A stretch of DNA of 33,115 nucleotides from an archaeon. Lineage in GTDB: Archaea; EX4484-52; GLR71. The position numbers and the translations under genes are program-made. The stretch spans positions 1 to 33,115 of the forward strand of contig WTCA01000016.1 in assembly GCA_013138805.1 (NCBI GenBank), written 5' to 3'. Below the pieces are notes generated by a model. The model saw nothing but the letters and a program-made list of their open reading frames with translations, was not told where the DNA came from and did no database searches. Each line of letters opens with the position of its first letter. The first letter of the stretch is position 1. Shown here in pieces: positions 8,398-16,921 of the stretch.

Positions 8398-9822
8398 TCA
8401 CCGATTCAGATAAATATGCGCACTGCCGAAGAATATGGTAAGTGTCCCCGGCCGCGTCCCTGTAATAGAACTTATCTTCTCCAGAATCGTAGCAAAAGCA
8501 TAAGCATTGGCAGGAAACGCATTCTTGACATCATGCGACCTCATATGAGCTGTAGCATGCAATTCCCAGACATCATCGTACTTATTGTATCGCGGGAAAA
8601 GCTGGTAATCAATAAAGCACGGCACTTCGCTCACTTTCTTAAATATCTTCGGATCCGGCAGAGATATCAGTATCCTTCTTGACGGCTCCTTATTCCGAAT
8701 GCTCTCCTCAACCTCATTTGCAACCTTCAGTATCTGCTTGACCTCATAATGCTTCTGGATAAAGTACCCGTATGTATATTTCATCCCCTCCTCGCCTGAT
8801 TTCTTCCTGATGTTGGATATCTTCCCGTTGTCAAGACCGACAGTGAGGTCTTCGCTGAAATATGTGTTCGCATACTTTCCAAGATACTGCTGCACCTCTT
8901 TTGAATCTTTCAGCCACGCCTCAGGCTTATACCCGGAAGGCACCATATCCTCAAGCGGGTTCTCTATATGCACAGTGACATTGAGCAATTCCTTTGTAAA
9001 TGACAGCCTCTCATCGAGAAGATCCTGCTCAAGCCCTGCGCACATGACAGCATCCAAAAGCAGGGGATACGCCTTTGCGATAGATGGTACAAGAATAGAA
9101 GTGGAATAATGCGTCAAGGCCTCATACAGCCCGTTTGTCATTAGAGTGTCTGTGATAGATATGTTCATCGGCTTCTTGCCAAATCTCCCGGGATCAAAAA
9201 GGACAAAAGATTCAGCATTACCATCTCTCACAATCTCAAGCCGGACTGCATTTTTCGGCTCCTGGATAGTGAAGCCGACAGCTTTATTAAGCACTTCAGA
9301 ATCATCAATGCCCATCAGGTCAACAACAGCAATAATCTGCTCACGGAACCTCTCAATAGCCTCAATAGAAACATTTTTCAGATATGGTGTCAGACCTTTA
9401 GAGCCGATAACTTTCCTGTTGTCATCAACCCCGCTCCGGTGCAGGTTAAGTATAGTGTTTCCCGACATATGCCCGGAAGAGTCCTTGCCAAAAAGAATTA
9501 TATATCTTATGTTAGGGTTTGATATCGTGTTCAGGACAACTTTCTCCACACCTATATTGGCAGTCACCACAGACCCTGCCATGGCAGCCCCTGCCTCAAG
9601 CGCTGCCTGTATAGCATCCTTATCAGGCATCGGTATCACGACAGATACAGGAGACAGTGGATTTCCCTGGCTATATGTGCCCTTCTCCGGGTAAGAATTA
9701 CCGTCTTTACTGTTGTACTTGCCTTTAAATTCAGCATTTTCAGGCTCTATCCTGAACCGGACCTCAATCTTCCCGTCAGAATAAATTATACCTGACCCTT
9801 TTCCGTCACTTATTCCAACCAC
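8398..9822 (-). CDS. MtrA-like (DUF4346-type) domain fused to thymidylate synthase-like domain
   Basis: Residues about 55-175 resemble methyltransferase subunit MtrA of methanogens: AGSVVTANIGVEKVVLNTIS, NPNIRYIILFG, SGHMSG (His118), HRSGVDDNRKVIGSKG and AIERFREQI. The rest follows the short archaeal thymidylate synthase pattern: KYTYGYFI (about 348-355), catalytic-Cys motif VPCF (Cys402), RSHD (428-431), PAN (Asn439) and AHIY (His469, Tyr471), matching in order the nucleophile, phosphate-binding Arg, dUMP-binding Asn and His/Tyr of ThyA. The protein ends three residues after that Tyr, shorter than bacterial ThyA. It would make dTMP with a methylene-pterin donor, perhaps presented by the MtrA-like domain; that coupling is inference. 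The start is a GTG at 9822. A TATA-like AAATATAAATCC on the minus strand lies near 9868-9880. Confidence 0.75.
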   Translation of the reverse strand: MVGISDGKGSGIIYSDGKIEVRFRIEPENAEFKGKYNSKDGNSYPEKGTYSQGNPLSPVSVVIPMPDKDAIQAALEAGAAMAGSVVTANIGVEKVVLNTISNPNIRYIILFGKDSSGHMSGNTILNLHRSGVDDNRKVIGSKGLTPYLKNVSIEAIERFREQIIAVVDLMGIDDSEVLNKAVGFTIQEPKNAVRLEIVRDGNAESFVLFDPGRFGKKPMNISITDTLMTNGLYEALTHYSTSILVPSIAKAYPLLLDAVMCAGLEQDLLDERLSFTKELLNVTVHIENPLEDMVPSGYKPEAWLKDSKEVQQYLGKYANTYFSEDLTVGLDNGKISNIRKKSGEEGMKYTYGYFIQKHYEVKQILKVANEVEESIRNKEPSRRILISLPDPKIFKKVSEVPCFIDYQLFPRYNKYDDVWELHATAHMRSHDVKNAFPANAYAFATILEKISSITGTRPGTLTIFFGSAHIYLNR

Positions 9823-9975
9823 CAGAGTAAATGGATGCCTGAATATTTTTAAGCATTGCTATTATAGGATTTATATTTGTCAAAGATAGTGTTTGAAAAT
9901 ATACGATTGCCACCTCTTAATCTTTATATACTTAAACTCACAAATAACCTACATCGCCTTTAGGTGTTACTTCTT

Positions 9976-10860
9976 ATGAAATTATGCATAATCGGTCCTG
10001 AAAAGAGGTCAGAGACAGAAATAGAGCTTATGGAGACCGCAAAAGATAAGTTTGATTCTATCCTTTACGCACCGATTGAAATGATAAGGATAGAGACCTG
10101 CAAAAAAAAGGCAGTCCCGTTCCTGAAAAACACAAACCTCCTTGATTTTGATGTAATCCTTCCAAGAGTGGACAAGAAAAATGCAGATTTCTGCTATGTC
10201 CTGCTTAAGATTTTCGAGCAGCACGGCATATTCTCCTCCCTGAGCAGCGAATCAATACTTTACGGCTACAATGAGTTCCTTCTGCCTTTCATGCTCAACA
10301 ACAGGATGATACAGACCCCAAGGACATATCTTGCCATGTCGCGCCCGGCAATTGAGAAAAGCATAGGTACGATGATATATCCGGCCATCCTAAAGCTCCC
10401 TTACAGCAAGGCAGGCACAATAATCCTTGACTCACAGGAATCAGCCAAGGGTGTGGTAGACACACTTGAGACATTGAACCAGCCGATAACCCTGCAGGAG
10501 ACTTTCAGCGATGCCCTTGCAATAAGCGTTCTTGTAATAGGCAGCGATACATATGCAGTGAACAGCAAAAAAAAGAAATACAAGCTGACAAGAGATGAGA
10601 TAAGCACAGTCATGTCAGTCTCACAGCTCCTTAAAGCAGGTATATGCCAGATAAACCTGATGAAAGCCAATGATCAGGTGATGGTCGCAGGATTTAACAT
10701 AAAACCAAAAATAGGGTTCTACAGCGACATATATGAAAAAGACCTTCTTGAAAAAAGTATTTCATATCTTGAAAAGCACGCAGCTATAAAAAAGGAGAAT
10801 CCGGTATTCAACAAGTTCCTGGAATGGGTCCGTGACATGAGGTGGAAAAGCGATGAATAA
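9976..10860 (+). CDS. Degenerate ATP-grasp protein (RimK-like, probable pseudoenzyme)
   Basis: This 294-residue protein aligns along its whole length with the intact RimK-type ligase encoded next, for example DFDVILPRVDKKNADFCYVL against VDYFLPKIDAPRREYGYQV, and RMIQTPRTYLA against NIAVPKTYLF. Key residues are lost. Lys140 remains, but the glycine-rich loop reads PYSKAGT instead of GGSGGKG; the Asp-x-Arg after the strand VLVIG partner is replaced; the metal-binding Asp and Glu of the C-terminal part are Asn227 and Gly239. ATP hydrolysis is therefore unlikely. I start at ATG 9976, with GGTG (9963-9966) upstream, rather than GTG 9964. The TATA box CTTTATATAC lies near 9921-9930. It overlaps the next gene by 8 bases, so the two products are probably made together and may form a heterodimer. 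Confidence 0.75.
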   Translation: MKLCIIGPEKRSETEIELMETAKDKFDSILYAPIEMIRIETCKKKAVPFLKNTNLLDFDVILPRVDKKNADFCYVLLKIFEQHGIFSSLSSESILYGYNEFLLPFMLNNRMIQTPRTYLAMSRPAIEKSIGTMIYPAILKLPYSKAGTIILDSQESAKGVVDTLETLNQPITLQETFSDALAISVLVIGSDTYAVNSKKKKYKLTRDEISTVMSVSQLLKAGICQINLMKANDQVMVAGFNIKPKIGFYSDIYEKDLLEKSISYLEKHAAIKKENPVFNKFLEWVRDMRWKSDE

Positions 10861-11725
10861 AATACTTATAGCATCCCCGGGAAGAAGCTCCCCTACAACA
10901 AGCATGATAATTGACGAGGCAAAAAAAGTCTTCAACGTGATGCATGTTCCGGTAGACAGGATAAACCTCATAGTTGAGACAGGATCTGTCAGCTGTGAAT
11001 ATAACAGGCAGGACCTTACAAAAGTTGATTACTTCCTGCCAAAGATTGATGCTCCAAGAAGAGAGTATGGCTATCAGGTCGTAAAAGCGTTTGACATGAT
11101 AGATGTACCAAAACCATATCGCGCAGAGACAGTCCTTGTGGCTCATGACAAGTTCCTGACAACAGAGCTTCTTGCCCGCCACAATATCGCAGTGCCCAAA
11201 ACATATCTATTCAAGACAGGAGAGCATGCAGAAGACCTTGTTGAAATGATAAACTTTCCTGTAATGGTCAAGCTAAAAGGTGGCAGCGGAGGCAAAGGTG
11301 TCATGTATGTGAGCGACGCGAACGCCATGAAATCCATCCTGAAATCCATGGAAGTGCTCAAGCAGCAGGTCCTTATACAGGAGTTTGTAGATAACCCGGG
11401 AGAGGACATAAGAGTGCTTGTAGTAGGTGATGAGATAGCGGGCGCCTACAAGAGAGTAGCAAAAGAGGGAGAGAAACGCGCAAACATAAAGGTAGGAGGC
11501 TCTGGCGTAAGATACACACCGTCAAAAGAGATAGAAGAGATGAGCCTGAATATTGCAAAAATAATGGATACGCGCATCATAGCAGTCGATATCCTTGAAA
11601 GCAAAGAAGGTCCAGTTGTCCTTGAAGTGAACATAAACCCGGGCATAAGGGGGATGACAGAGGCGACAGATATAAATATAGCGAAAAGGATAATAGATTA
11701 CATAGAGACACAGGTGAAAAAGTAG
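10853..11725 (+). CDS. RimK-family ATP-grasp ligase
   Basis: ATP-grasp ligases of this family join an amino acid, often glutamate, to a carboxylate through an acyl phosphate. The 290-residue protein keeps the working parts: an N-terminal preATP-grasp domain (FLPKIDAPRREYGYQV), Lys140 with the glycine loop KLKGGSGGKGVM, QEFVDNPGEDIRVLVVG (Glu177, Asp185, Arg187), VKVGGSGVRYTP, AVDILES (Asp246) and VLEVNINPGIRGM (Glu258, Asn260). RimK relatives in archaea include LysX, MptN and CofF, which modify lysine precursors, tetrahydromethanopterin and F420; a ribosomal or pterin target cannot be read here. The ATG overlaps the end of the degenerate paralogue, and the stop abuts the start of the MscS-like gene, so the three form one operon. 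Confidence 0.85.
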   Translation: MNKILIASPGRSSPTTSMIIDEAKKVFNVMHVPVDRINLIVETGSVSCEYNRQDLTKVDYFLPKIDAPRREYGYQVVKAFDMIDVPKPYRAETVLVAHDKFLTTELLARHNIAVPKTYLFKTGEHAEDLVEMINFPVMVKLKGGSGGKGVMYVSDANAMKSILKSMEVLKQQVLIQEFVDNPGEDIRVLVVGDEIAGAYKRVAKEGEKRANIKVGGSGVRYTPSKEIEEMSLNIAKIMDTRIIAVDILESKEGPVVLEVNINPGIRGMTEATDINIAKRIIDYIETQVKK

Positions 11726-12520
11726 ATGGTTGACATAAGATTAATAACAGGAATTTATGATTCAAACATAATATTGTTCAATTTTATAGGTGTTCTGCTG
11801 CTCGGTTATCTGGGCGGTTTTCTTGTAAAGAACACAATACTCAGGATATCAAAGATAATGGGCCTTGACGAGATAATGAGATCAAGCAAGATACAGATGG
11901 TCTTCAAAGAGCTTGGATACAAAGGCACAGCTATAAATCTCATAGCTGATGTAGTCAAATGGTTTGTCTACCTTCTTGCCCTGTCATCAGCATTTGAAAT
12001 ACTTAGCATGCATGAAATATCTACTATATTCGCAGTAGTCGTAAGATACATACCCAATATCGCAATATCTATAGCAGTGATTGTCATCGGCATATTCGCA
12101 GCAGACCTTTTCGGGAGAATCGTGTCAGAGCTTGTCTCAACAGGTGACAAGACAGGCGAGATGTCAGGCATTGCAGCCATATCATCATCATTCGCAAGAG
12201 TTGTCCTTTACATAGTCACGCTGATAATCGCACTGAGATTATTAGGTGTTGACCCCACAGCTATAACTGTTGTCATGGCAGTGCTTCTCATGGCAGCATC
12301 CGGCCTTTTTGTCCTTTCTATGCGGGATGTCGCACCGTCATTCATGGCAGGCATACAGATGAAAAAAGTAGGCCTGAAAGAGAAAGATAAGATAACAGTA
12401 AGTGGTATATCGGGCACTATAACCGAATTCGGCACATTATCGACCACAATCAAGTCTGGAAGAAAGACTTTTGTCATCCCCAACAGCCATTTCATAAGAG
12501 ATGGTTTTGAGAAGGTTTAG
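11726..12520 (+). CDS. MscS-like small-conductance channel protein
   Basis: The 264-residue protein begins at the ATG directly after the ligase stop codon. It has about five hydrophobic helices. The region RISKIMGLDEIMRSSKIQMV and following resembles the conserved-TM-helix (PF05552) type found in MscS relatives, repeated in the stretch VVVRYIPNIAISIAVIVIG. The last pore-like helix is followed by a short beta domain (KVGLKEKDKITVSGISGTIT, KTFVIPNSHFIRDGFEKV), as in MscS. The large C-terminal cage of E. coli MscS is missing. It should sit in the cell membrane and may release solutes upon tension. Its tight linkage to two ATP-grasp proteins is unusual. Confidence 0.8.
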   Translation: MVDIRLITGIYDSNIILFNFIGVLLLGYLGGFLVKNTILRISKIMGLDEIMRSSKIQMVFKELGYKGTAINLIADVVKWFVYLLALSSAFEILSMHEISTIFAVVVRYIPNIAISIAVIVIGIFAADLFGRIVSELVSTGDKTGEMSGIAAISSSFARVVLYIVTLIIALRLLGVDPTAITVVMAVLLMAASGLFVLSMRDVAPSFMAGIQMKKVGLKEKDKITVSGISGTITEFGTLSTTIKSGRKTFVIPNSHFIRDGFEKV

Positions 12521-12640
12521 AAATATTCGTATTAAATAGCTAAGACCAGTATGTATAACATATTTAGATAACCAACAAAATATCACTCTATCGTAAATAT
12601 AAAACAAAGATTTATAAAATAAGTAATTTAAATAAATAAT

Positions 12641-13063
12641 ATGGCAAATCAGAGATTACCAGACCGGATAAAATTAATATATGATGGTCATGAACGACCT
12701 CAAAATTGTATCGGTGCCGCATTAACTGTATTTGGAATTAGTGATTTTGAGCATCACATCTCTCCTTATGAAGCGCACAAATTTATATCATGTCTAACAG
12801 AAATAAGTGAATTAAAATCAAAATCTATTTTAGTCTTTGAAAATATTGAGGCCACTAAATTTCTAGAATACCAAATTGTAACCCACATGGCCGTTGTAAT
12901 TGAACAAGAGCCATTAAAGATCATGCACCGGGCATATTCAATGAATTCATATATTAATGAAGGCAAACCGGAATATAATAAAAATGCGCCATTTACTGAA
13001 ACAACTTTAGATGAATTAGACGAACAATATGGTGATTATACGCAAATGAGAATTTATTGTTAG
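12641..13063 (+). CDS. Unrecognised protein, possibly NlpC/P60-like
   Basis: This 140-residue protein comes from an AT-richer gene than its neighbours. An ERPQNCIGAALTVFGISD stretch puts a cysteine (Cys23) at the start of a probable helix, and VTHMAVVIEQEPLKIMHRAY places a histidine (about residue 88) at the start of a beta strand followed by another His. That Cys-then-His arrangement resembles NlpC/P60-type papain-like hydrolases, but the match is by eye and weak. No signal peptide is seen. The TATA element GATTTATAAAAT (12608-12619) sits about 26 bases before the ATG, so the mRNA is probably leaderless. T-rich sequence follows the stop. Confidence 0.6.
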   Translation: MANQRLPDRIKLIYDGHERPQNCIGAALTVFGISDFEHHISPYEAHKFISCLTEISELKSKSILVFENIEATKFLEYQIVTHMAVVIEQEPLKIMHRAYSMNSYINEGKPEYNKNAPFTETTLDELDEQYGDYTQMRIYC

Positions 13064-13107
13064 AATATCCCCTATTTCTTATTGTTTTAATTTCATGTGT
13101 TATCTAT
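13064..13107 (+). terminator. T-rich gap between convergent genes
   Basis: The gap between the stop of the possible NlpC-like gene and the convergent ecfT stop holds CTATTTCTTATTGTTTTAAT, an oligo-T-rich stretch on the plus strand suited to archaeal termination. There is no hairpin. Confidence 0.4.
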
Positions 13108-13830
13108 TCATACAAGAATAATCGAAGAAACAACAGCAACAAAAAAGAGGAACAGGCAATCCTCAAGACCGAACTTCAGCTTTTCAGGATATGTCATCTT
13201 ATTTGCCCGAAAAGCTCTTGAATCAATTGAAAGAGAAAGCTCATGCGACCTTTTCAGCAACAGCATCAACACAGGTATAATGACAGGGATAAAATTCTGT
13301 ACGCTTCTTAAAGGGCTTTTAAAGGAAAAATTAAGCTCATAAGCCCGCGCCCTCTGAGCATTTATGACATTATTTATCTCATTTGAGATAACAGGTATGA
13401 ACCTTATTGCAATCGTAAGCATGAAAGCGAATGAATACGGGACTTTAAGCTTAGTGAGTGCGAAAAGAAGATCTCTTGCAGAAGTTGTCATCGTAAATAT
13501 CACTGCGGAAAATATCAGCACAAGGAACTTGGCACTGAACACAAGCCCGCCTACAAACGCCTCCATATTTATGCCCAAAAGCAAAAAATACAGCAGTATA
13601 TACCCGATAGGCATAAGGACGACAAAAATCTTCGTATTGCTCCATAGCTGTTTTTTCGGCAGCTTTGCAACAAGAGCCACAAGCAGAGTCAGGATAAGAA
13701 GCATTGCAATTGTCTTTGCATCAGATGTCATGAACACCAGTGCTGAAAAGACAACAAGCCAGACCAGCTTTGAACGGGGGTCAAGCCTGTGGATAAGAGA
13801 ATCCCTGTGAACATATTCATAGATTTTCAT
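13108..13830 (-). CDS. ecfT: ECF transporter T component (EcfT)
   Basis: EcfT is the scaffold membrane protein that couples the ATPases of an energy-coupling factor transporter to the substrate-binding S component. The 240-residue protein starts MKIYEYVHRDSLIHRLDPRSK, the usual opening of the CbiQ/EcfT family, and has about five membrane helices. Two coupling-helix motifs are present in slightly altered form: QRARAYEL (canonical ARG is ARA here) and DSRAFRA. The ATG is 2 bases after the ATPase stop, so translation is likely coupled. Confidence 0.9.
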   Translation of the reverse strand: MKIYEYVHRDSLIHRLDPRSKLVWLVVFSALVFMTSDAKTIAMLLILTLLVALVAKLPKKQLWSNTKIFVVLMPIGYILLYFLLLGINMEAFVGGLVFSAKFLVLIFSAVIFTMTTSARDLLFALTKLKVPYSFAFMLTIAIRFIPVISNEINNVINAQRARAYELNFSFKSPLRSVQNFIPVIIPVLMLLLKRSHELSLSIDSRAFRANKMTYPEKLKFGLEDCLFLFFVAVVSSIILV

Positions 13831-13832
13831 AT

Positions 13833-15485
13833 TTATCTACAACACTTATTTTTTTCAATCGCATCCAGACAGTCATCCATTGTGATTATATCTATATCTC
13901 CCACAAGCTTCCCAAACCGCATCAGTTCCGGCAGCATAAGCTGCGCATCCCTGACAAGCTTCTCGTTGTTAAATACATCTCCTGTATTGCCGTCTCCTAT
14001 GACCTCTCCATTTTTCATCACAATCACTCTTTCTGCATAGTCAGAAACAAGCTCCATATCATGTGTTATCATAATTATCGTATGCCCTGAAGAATTAAGC
14101 TTTTTGATAAGCTTCATAAGAGAATTTATTGTCTTTATATCAAGGCCGGTAGAAGGCTCGTCAATTATAATCACCTTCGGTTCCATAGACAATATAGAGG
14201 CAATGCTAACCCGCCTTTTCTGGCCAACAGAAAGTGAAAACGGGTCTTTGTCCCTGAACTTCTCAAGCCCTGTATACCTGAAGATGCTTTCAGCCCTTAA
14301 TTTTATTTCAGAATCCTTAACCCCCAGGTTTCTCGGCCCGAAACTTATCTCTTCTGTAAGGGTGTCTTCAAAGAACTGAATATCAGGATTCTGAAAAGCA
14401 TAACCTACAATTTTTGAAAGGCTTGAGACTTTCTCAACCTTTGTATTTTTTCCGTCAACAATAATATCACCCCGCAACGGCTTCAGCAACCCGTTAAGAT
14501 GCAGCGCAAGGGTTGACTTTCCTGCACCGTTCTGCCCGACAATTGCGACAAATTCACCTTTTTTAATATCAAGATTGATATTTTTAAGCACAGCTGTTTT
14601 ATCTTTGTATTCAAACCACAGATCTTTTATTTCAATGATTGATTCAGATTTTTTCTTTCTTTTCTTTTCACTGGAAAGCCTTCTCTTTAATCTTGTTCTC
14701 TCTGCCAGTTCAGAAGCCTTGGATACTATAGGGAAGATACCTATCTTCTTACTTATCCTGCATATCTTTGGAAGATATAGATATTTGTCAATCATGCTGT
14801 CATTGAGTATTTTTTCAGGAGTTCCCTCAAGAACTATACTCCCTTTATCCATGACAGCAATCATGTCTGAGTACTCCAGCACTTTTCCGATATCATGTTC
14901 AGCTACAAATACAAGCATATTTCGGCTCAGTTTTTTAAGTATCCTGAATATGTCTTCAGTAGAGGCAGGATCAAGGTTTGCTGTCGGCTCATCCAGGACA
15001 AGTATTTCAGGCTCCATAGCCAGTGCAGACGCTATAGCCACTTTCTGCTTCTCTCCCGAGCTCATCTCTTCAGGGCTCTTATCTCGCAGGTGCTCTATCT
15101 TCAGCAGTTTTAAAGCATTGGTCACCCTTTTTTCAATTTCATCCAAAGACAGGGCAAGATTAGAAGGACCGAATGCAATTTCATCCTCAGCAGAAAGCGC
15201 GAAAAGCTGAGATTCCGGATTCTGAAACACCATACCCACATGAGTGGCAAGCTCTTTTATAGGATGCTTTTGCGTATCAAGGCCGTTGACTTCAACTTTC
15301 CCGCTGATTTTCCCGCCAATCTCATGAGGTATCAGCCCGTTCAACGCAAGGCAAAGTGTTGATTTGCCGCACCCGCTCCGACCCACAAGCGAGAAAAACC
15401 CTTTTTTCCCCGTTTTAAGATTTAAGTTTTTAAGAATATTCTCATTGCCTGAATATTCAAATGACAGGTCTTCAATCCAAATCAT
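13833..15485 (-). CDS. ecfA: ECF transporter ATPase, two ABC domains fused (EcfA-A')
   Basis: The 550-residue protein joins two ABC ATPases. Domain 1 has GRSGCGKST, Q-loop QNPESQLF, signature SSGEKQ, Walker B ILVLDEPTANLD and switch AEHD. Domain 2 has GQNGAGKST, QNPDIQFF, signature LSVGQK, Walker B VIIIDEPSTGLD and ITHD. All ATP-binding elements are intact in both. A lysine- and arginine-rich linker of about 40 residues lies between them. I start at the ATG at 15485 because GGAGATT sits 4 bases before it; a further in-frame ATG lies 24 bases upstream. The protein drives uptake together with the T protein (2 bases downstream) and the S protein (about 80 bases upstream). Confidence 0.92.
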   Translation of the reverse strand: MIWIEDLSFEYSGNENILKNLNLKTGKKGFFSLVGRSGCGKSTLCLALNGLIPHEIGGKISGKVEVNGLDTQKHPIKELATHVGMVFQNPESQLFALSAEDEIAFGPSNLALSLDEIEKRVTNALKLLKIEHLRDKSPEEMSSGEKQKVAIASALAMEPEILVLDEPTANLDPASTEDIFRILKKLSRNMLVFVAEHDIGKVLEYSDMIAVMDKGSIVLEGTPEKILNDSMIDKYLYLPKICRISKKIGIFPIVSKASELAERTRLKRRLSSEKKRKKKSESIIEIKDLWFEYKDKTAVLKNINLDIKKGEFVAIVGQNGAGKSTLALHLNGLLKPLRGDIIVDGKNTKVEKVSSLSKIVGYAFQNPDIQFFEDTLTEEISFGPRNLGVKDSEIKLRAESIFRYTGLEKFRDKDPFSLSVGQKRRVSIASILSMEPKVIIIDEPSTGLDIKTINSLMKLIKKLNSSGHTIIMITHDMELVSDYAERVIVMKNGEVIGDGNTGDVFNNEKLVRDAQLMLPELMRFGKLVGDIDIITMDDCLDAIEKNKCCR

Positions 15486-15564
15486 GATAATCTCCAAAAC
15501 CTTAGACATCCAAAATAAACAACAAGAACAAAACCAGAAACTATAGCAAAAAGAAGCACACGCC

Positions 15565-16113
15565 CTACCCTGTAAACTGTTTGATAATCTTTTTGTCCTT
15601 TATCCTGTAAAATAATCTTAGCCCCAGATAAGCACCTATAAGGCTTTCTGAAAGATAGACAACTAATAGTACAGGCAGGAACTTGATCATGTTTTCAACA
15701 GGCAGGCCTGCCAGATAATAAAAAGCAACAAACAAAGGCGGCAAAGCAACAGAGATAACTATGAATGCAATAAAAAAGCTTCGTGTCTTATATTTATCAA
15801 GACGGACTACAACATCATAGAGAAAACCGATAGATAAAGCCAGTATAACCTTCAATATGCCGGGAAGGCCTCCAAGCAAAGTGGTAGGGATGGCAAGAAT
15901 GCCGTAAATGCCCCAGATAGAAGTATTTACCCAGAATTTTTTGACCATCATATTTGTTATGATAATGACTATAGCCTGTATGAATGATGTAATAAGGCCT
16001 GATGCAAGAGGGTTTCCTGTCACCGCATTCAACGCAGTCCCGACCAGAAGGGATAGGCTGAACATCAATGCGCCCATAAGCCCTACAACTGTGAGTTCTT
16101 TTGTTTTAAGCAT
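15565..16113 (-). CDS. ECF transporter S component, substrate unknown
   Basis: This 182-residue, very hydrophobic protein has about six membrane helices and is the first gene of the ECF operon, where the substrate-binding S protein is expected. The pattern of a glycine-rich pair in the middle (IPTTLLGGLPGILKVI) and a basic tail fits S components in general. I cannot assign a vitamin or metal. The ATG at 16113 is about 27 bases downstream of TATTATAAATATG on the minus strand, which suggests a leaderless mRNA. It diverges from the TrmB-type regulator, a likely controller of the operon. Confidence 0.75.
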   Translation of the reverse strand: MLKTKELTVVGLMGALMFSLSLLVGTALNAVTGNPLASGLITSFIQAIVIIITNMMVKKFWVNTSIWGIYGILAIPTTLLGGLPGILKVILALSIGFLYDVVVRLDKYKTRSFFIAFIVISVALPPLFVAFYYLAGLPVENMIKFLPVLLVVYLSESLIGAYLGLRLFYRIKDKKIIKQFTG

Positions 16114-16151
16114 ATATGTTACTTATACCTGACAACATATTTATAATAATG

Positions 16152-16173
16152 TTGTTAGTTAAACTAATAACAA
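16152..16173. promoter_or_regulatory. Imperfect palindrome between ECF operon and TrmB-type gene
   Basis: The core AGTTAAACT (16157-16165) is a perfect 4+1+4 palindrome, and TTGTT on the left is matched by AACAA on the right after a 3-base offset. It lies between the TATA box of the S-component gene and the TTTAAAG element of the regulator gene, so a bound dimer could act on both promoters. Confidence 0.4.
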
Positions 16174-16201
16174 TTTAAAGTTATCTGGAAAAAATATAAT
16201 C

Positions 16202-16921
16202 ATGGATAGCATTTTGAATAAGCTGAAAAAAGCAGGCCTGTCAGGAAATGAGTCCAGGATTTATCTTGCGCTTCTCAAGAGAGGTTCCATATCAGCCAGC
16301 GAACTGGCAAAAAAGATGGGTATGGACCGGACATTGGTATATCAGATATTGAATAACCTGATAGATAAAGGTCTTGTAAATTATATCAATAAAGAAAATA
16401 GGAGATATTATGAAGCTGCAAGTCCTGATTGCCTTTTAGCAGGAATCAAAGAAAGTGAAAACATTGTGATGTCAGTGATACCTGATCTAAAAAAGATAGA
16501 GAAACAGGTTGATGTCGAACAGAAAATAAACATACATGAAGGAAAGAATGGTTTAAGATTGCTTATGGAAAATGTCATGCAGTCAACAGATGTCTGCGTA
16601 TTTGGAGCATCAGGAAAAAGTTTTGACATCATTCCGTATGATATGCCGTCCCTTATCAGAAAATCTCTAAAGACAGATATGAAAGTTAGGATGATAACAG
16701 ATAAAAAATTCAAAGGGCACAGCATGACAAAATTGCCGAACATAAGCGTCAGGTATCTTGAAGAGGTAAAAAGCCCGGCCACAACCACAATCTATGAGGA
16801 TACAGTAGCGATAAATGTCTCAACTGACAAGCCAATCGTAATCTTCATAAAAAACAGGGATGTTTCCGAAAGCTACAGGAATTATTTTGAGTTCCTGTGG
16901 AAAAAAGCAGGAAATGATTAA
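16202..16921 (+). CDS. TrmB-type transcription regulator
   Basis: The 239-residue protein has an N-terminal winged helix (about residues 1-75) with the TrmB signature order: KKAGLSGNESRIYLALLKRG, ISASELAKKMGMDRTLVYQI, LIDKGLVNYI. A short coiled linker is followed by a C-terminal effector region (LLMENVMQSTDVCVFGASGK onward), related to the phospholipase-D-like fold found in many TrmB proteins. TrmB proteins sense sugars or other small molecules and repress or activate uptake genes. The divergent ECF operon is the most likely target. The ATG is about 26 bases from TTTAAAG, so the message is probably leaderless. Confidence 0.85.
   Translation: MDSILNKLKKAGLSGNESRIYLALLKRGSISASELAKKMGMDRTLVYQILNNLIDKGLVNYINKENRRYYEAASPDCLLAGIKESENIVMSVIPDLKKIEKQVDVEQKINIHEGKNGLRLLMENVMQSTDVCVFGASGKSFDIIPYDMPSLIRKSLKTDMKVRMITDKKFKGHSMTKLPNISVRYLEEVKSPATTTIYEDTVAINVSTDKPIVIFIKNRDVSESYRNYFEFLWKKAGND

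Noticed and set aside
8810-9694. Long open frames on the plus strand opposite the MtrA-ThyA gene.
   Set aside because: They run antisense to a gene with clear family motifs, have Ser/Leu-rich shadow composition and no promoter or ribosome site.
14575-15210. A 211-codon plus-strand frame opposite the ECF ATPase gene.
   Set aside because: It is the antisense shadow of intact ABC motifs; hydrophobic Ser/Phe-rich composition is typical of such shadows.
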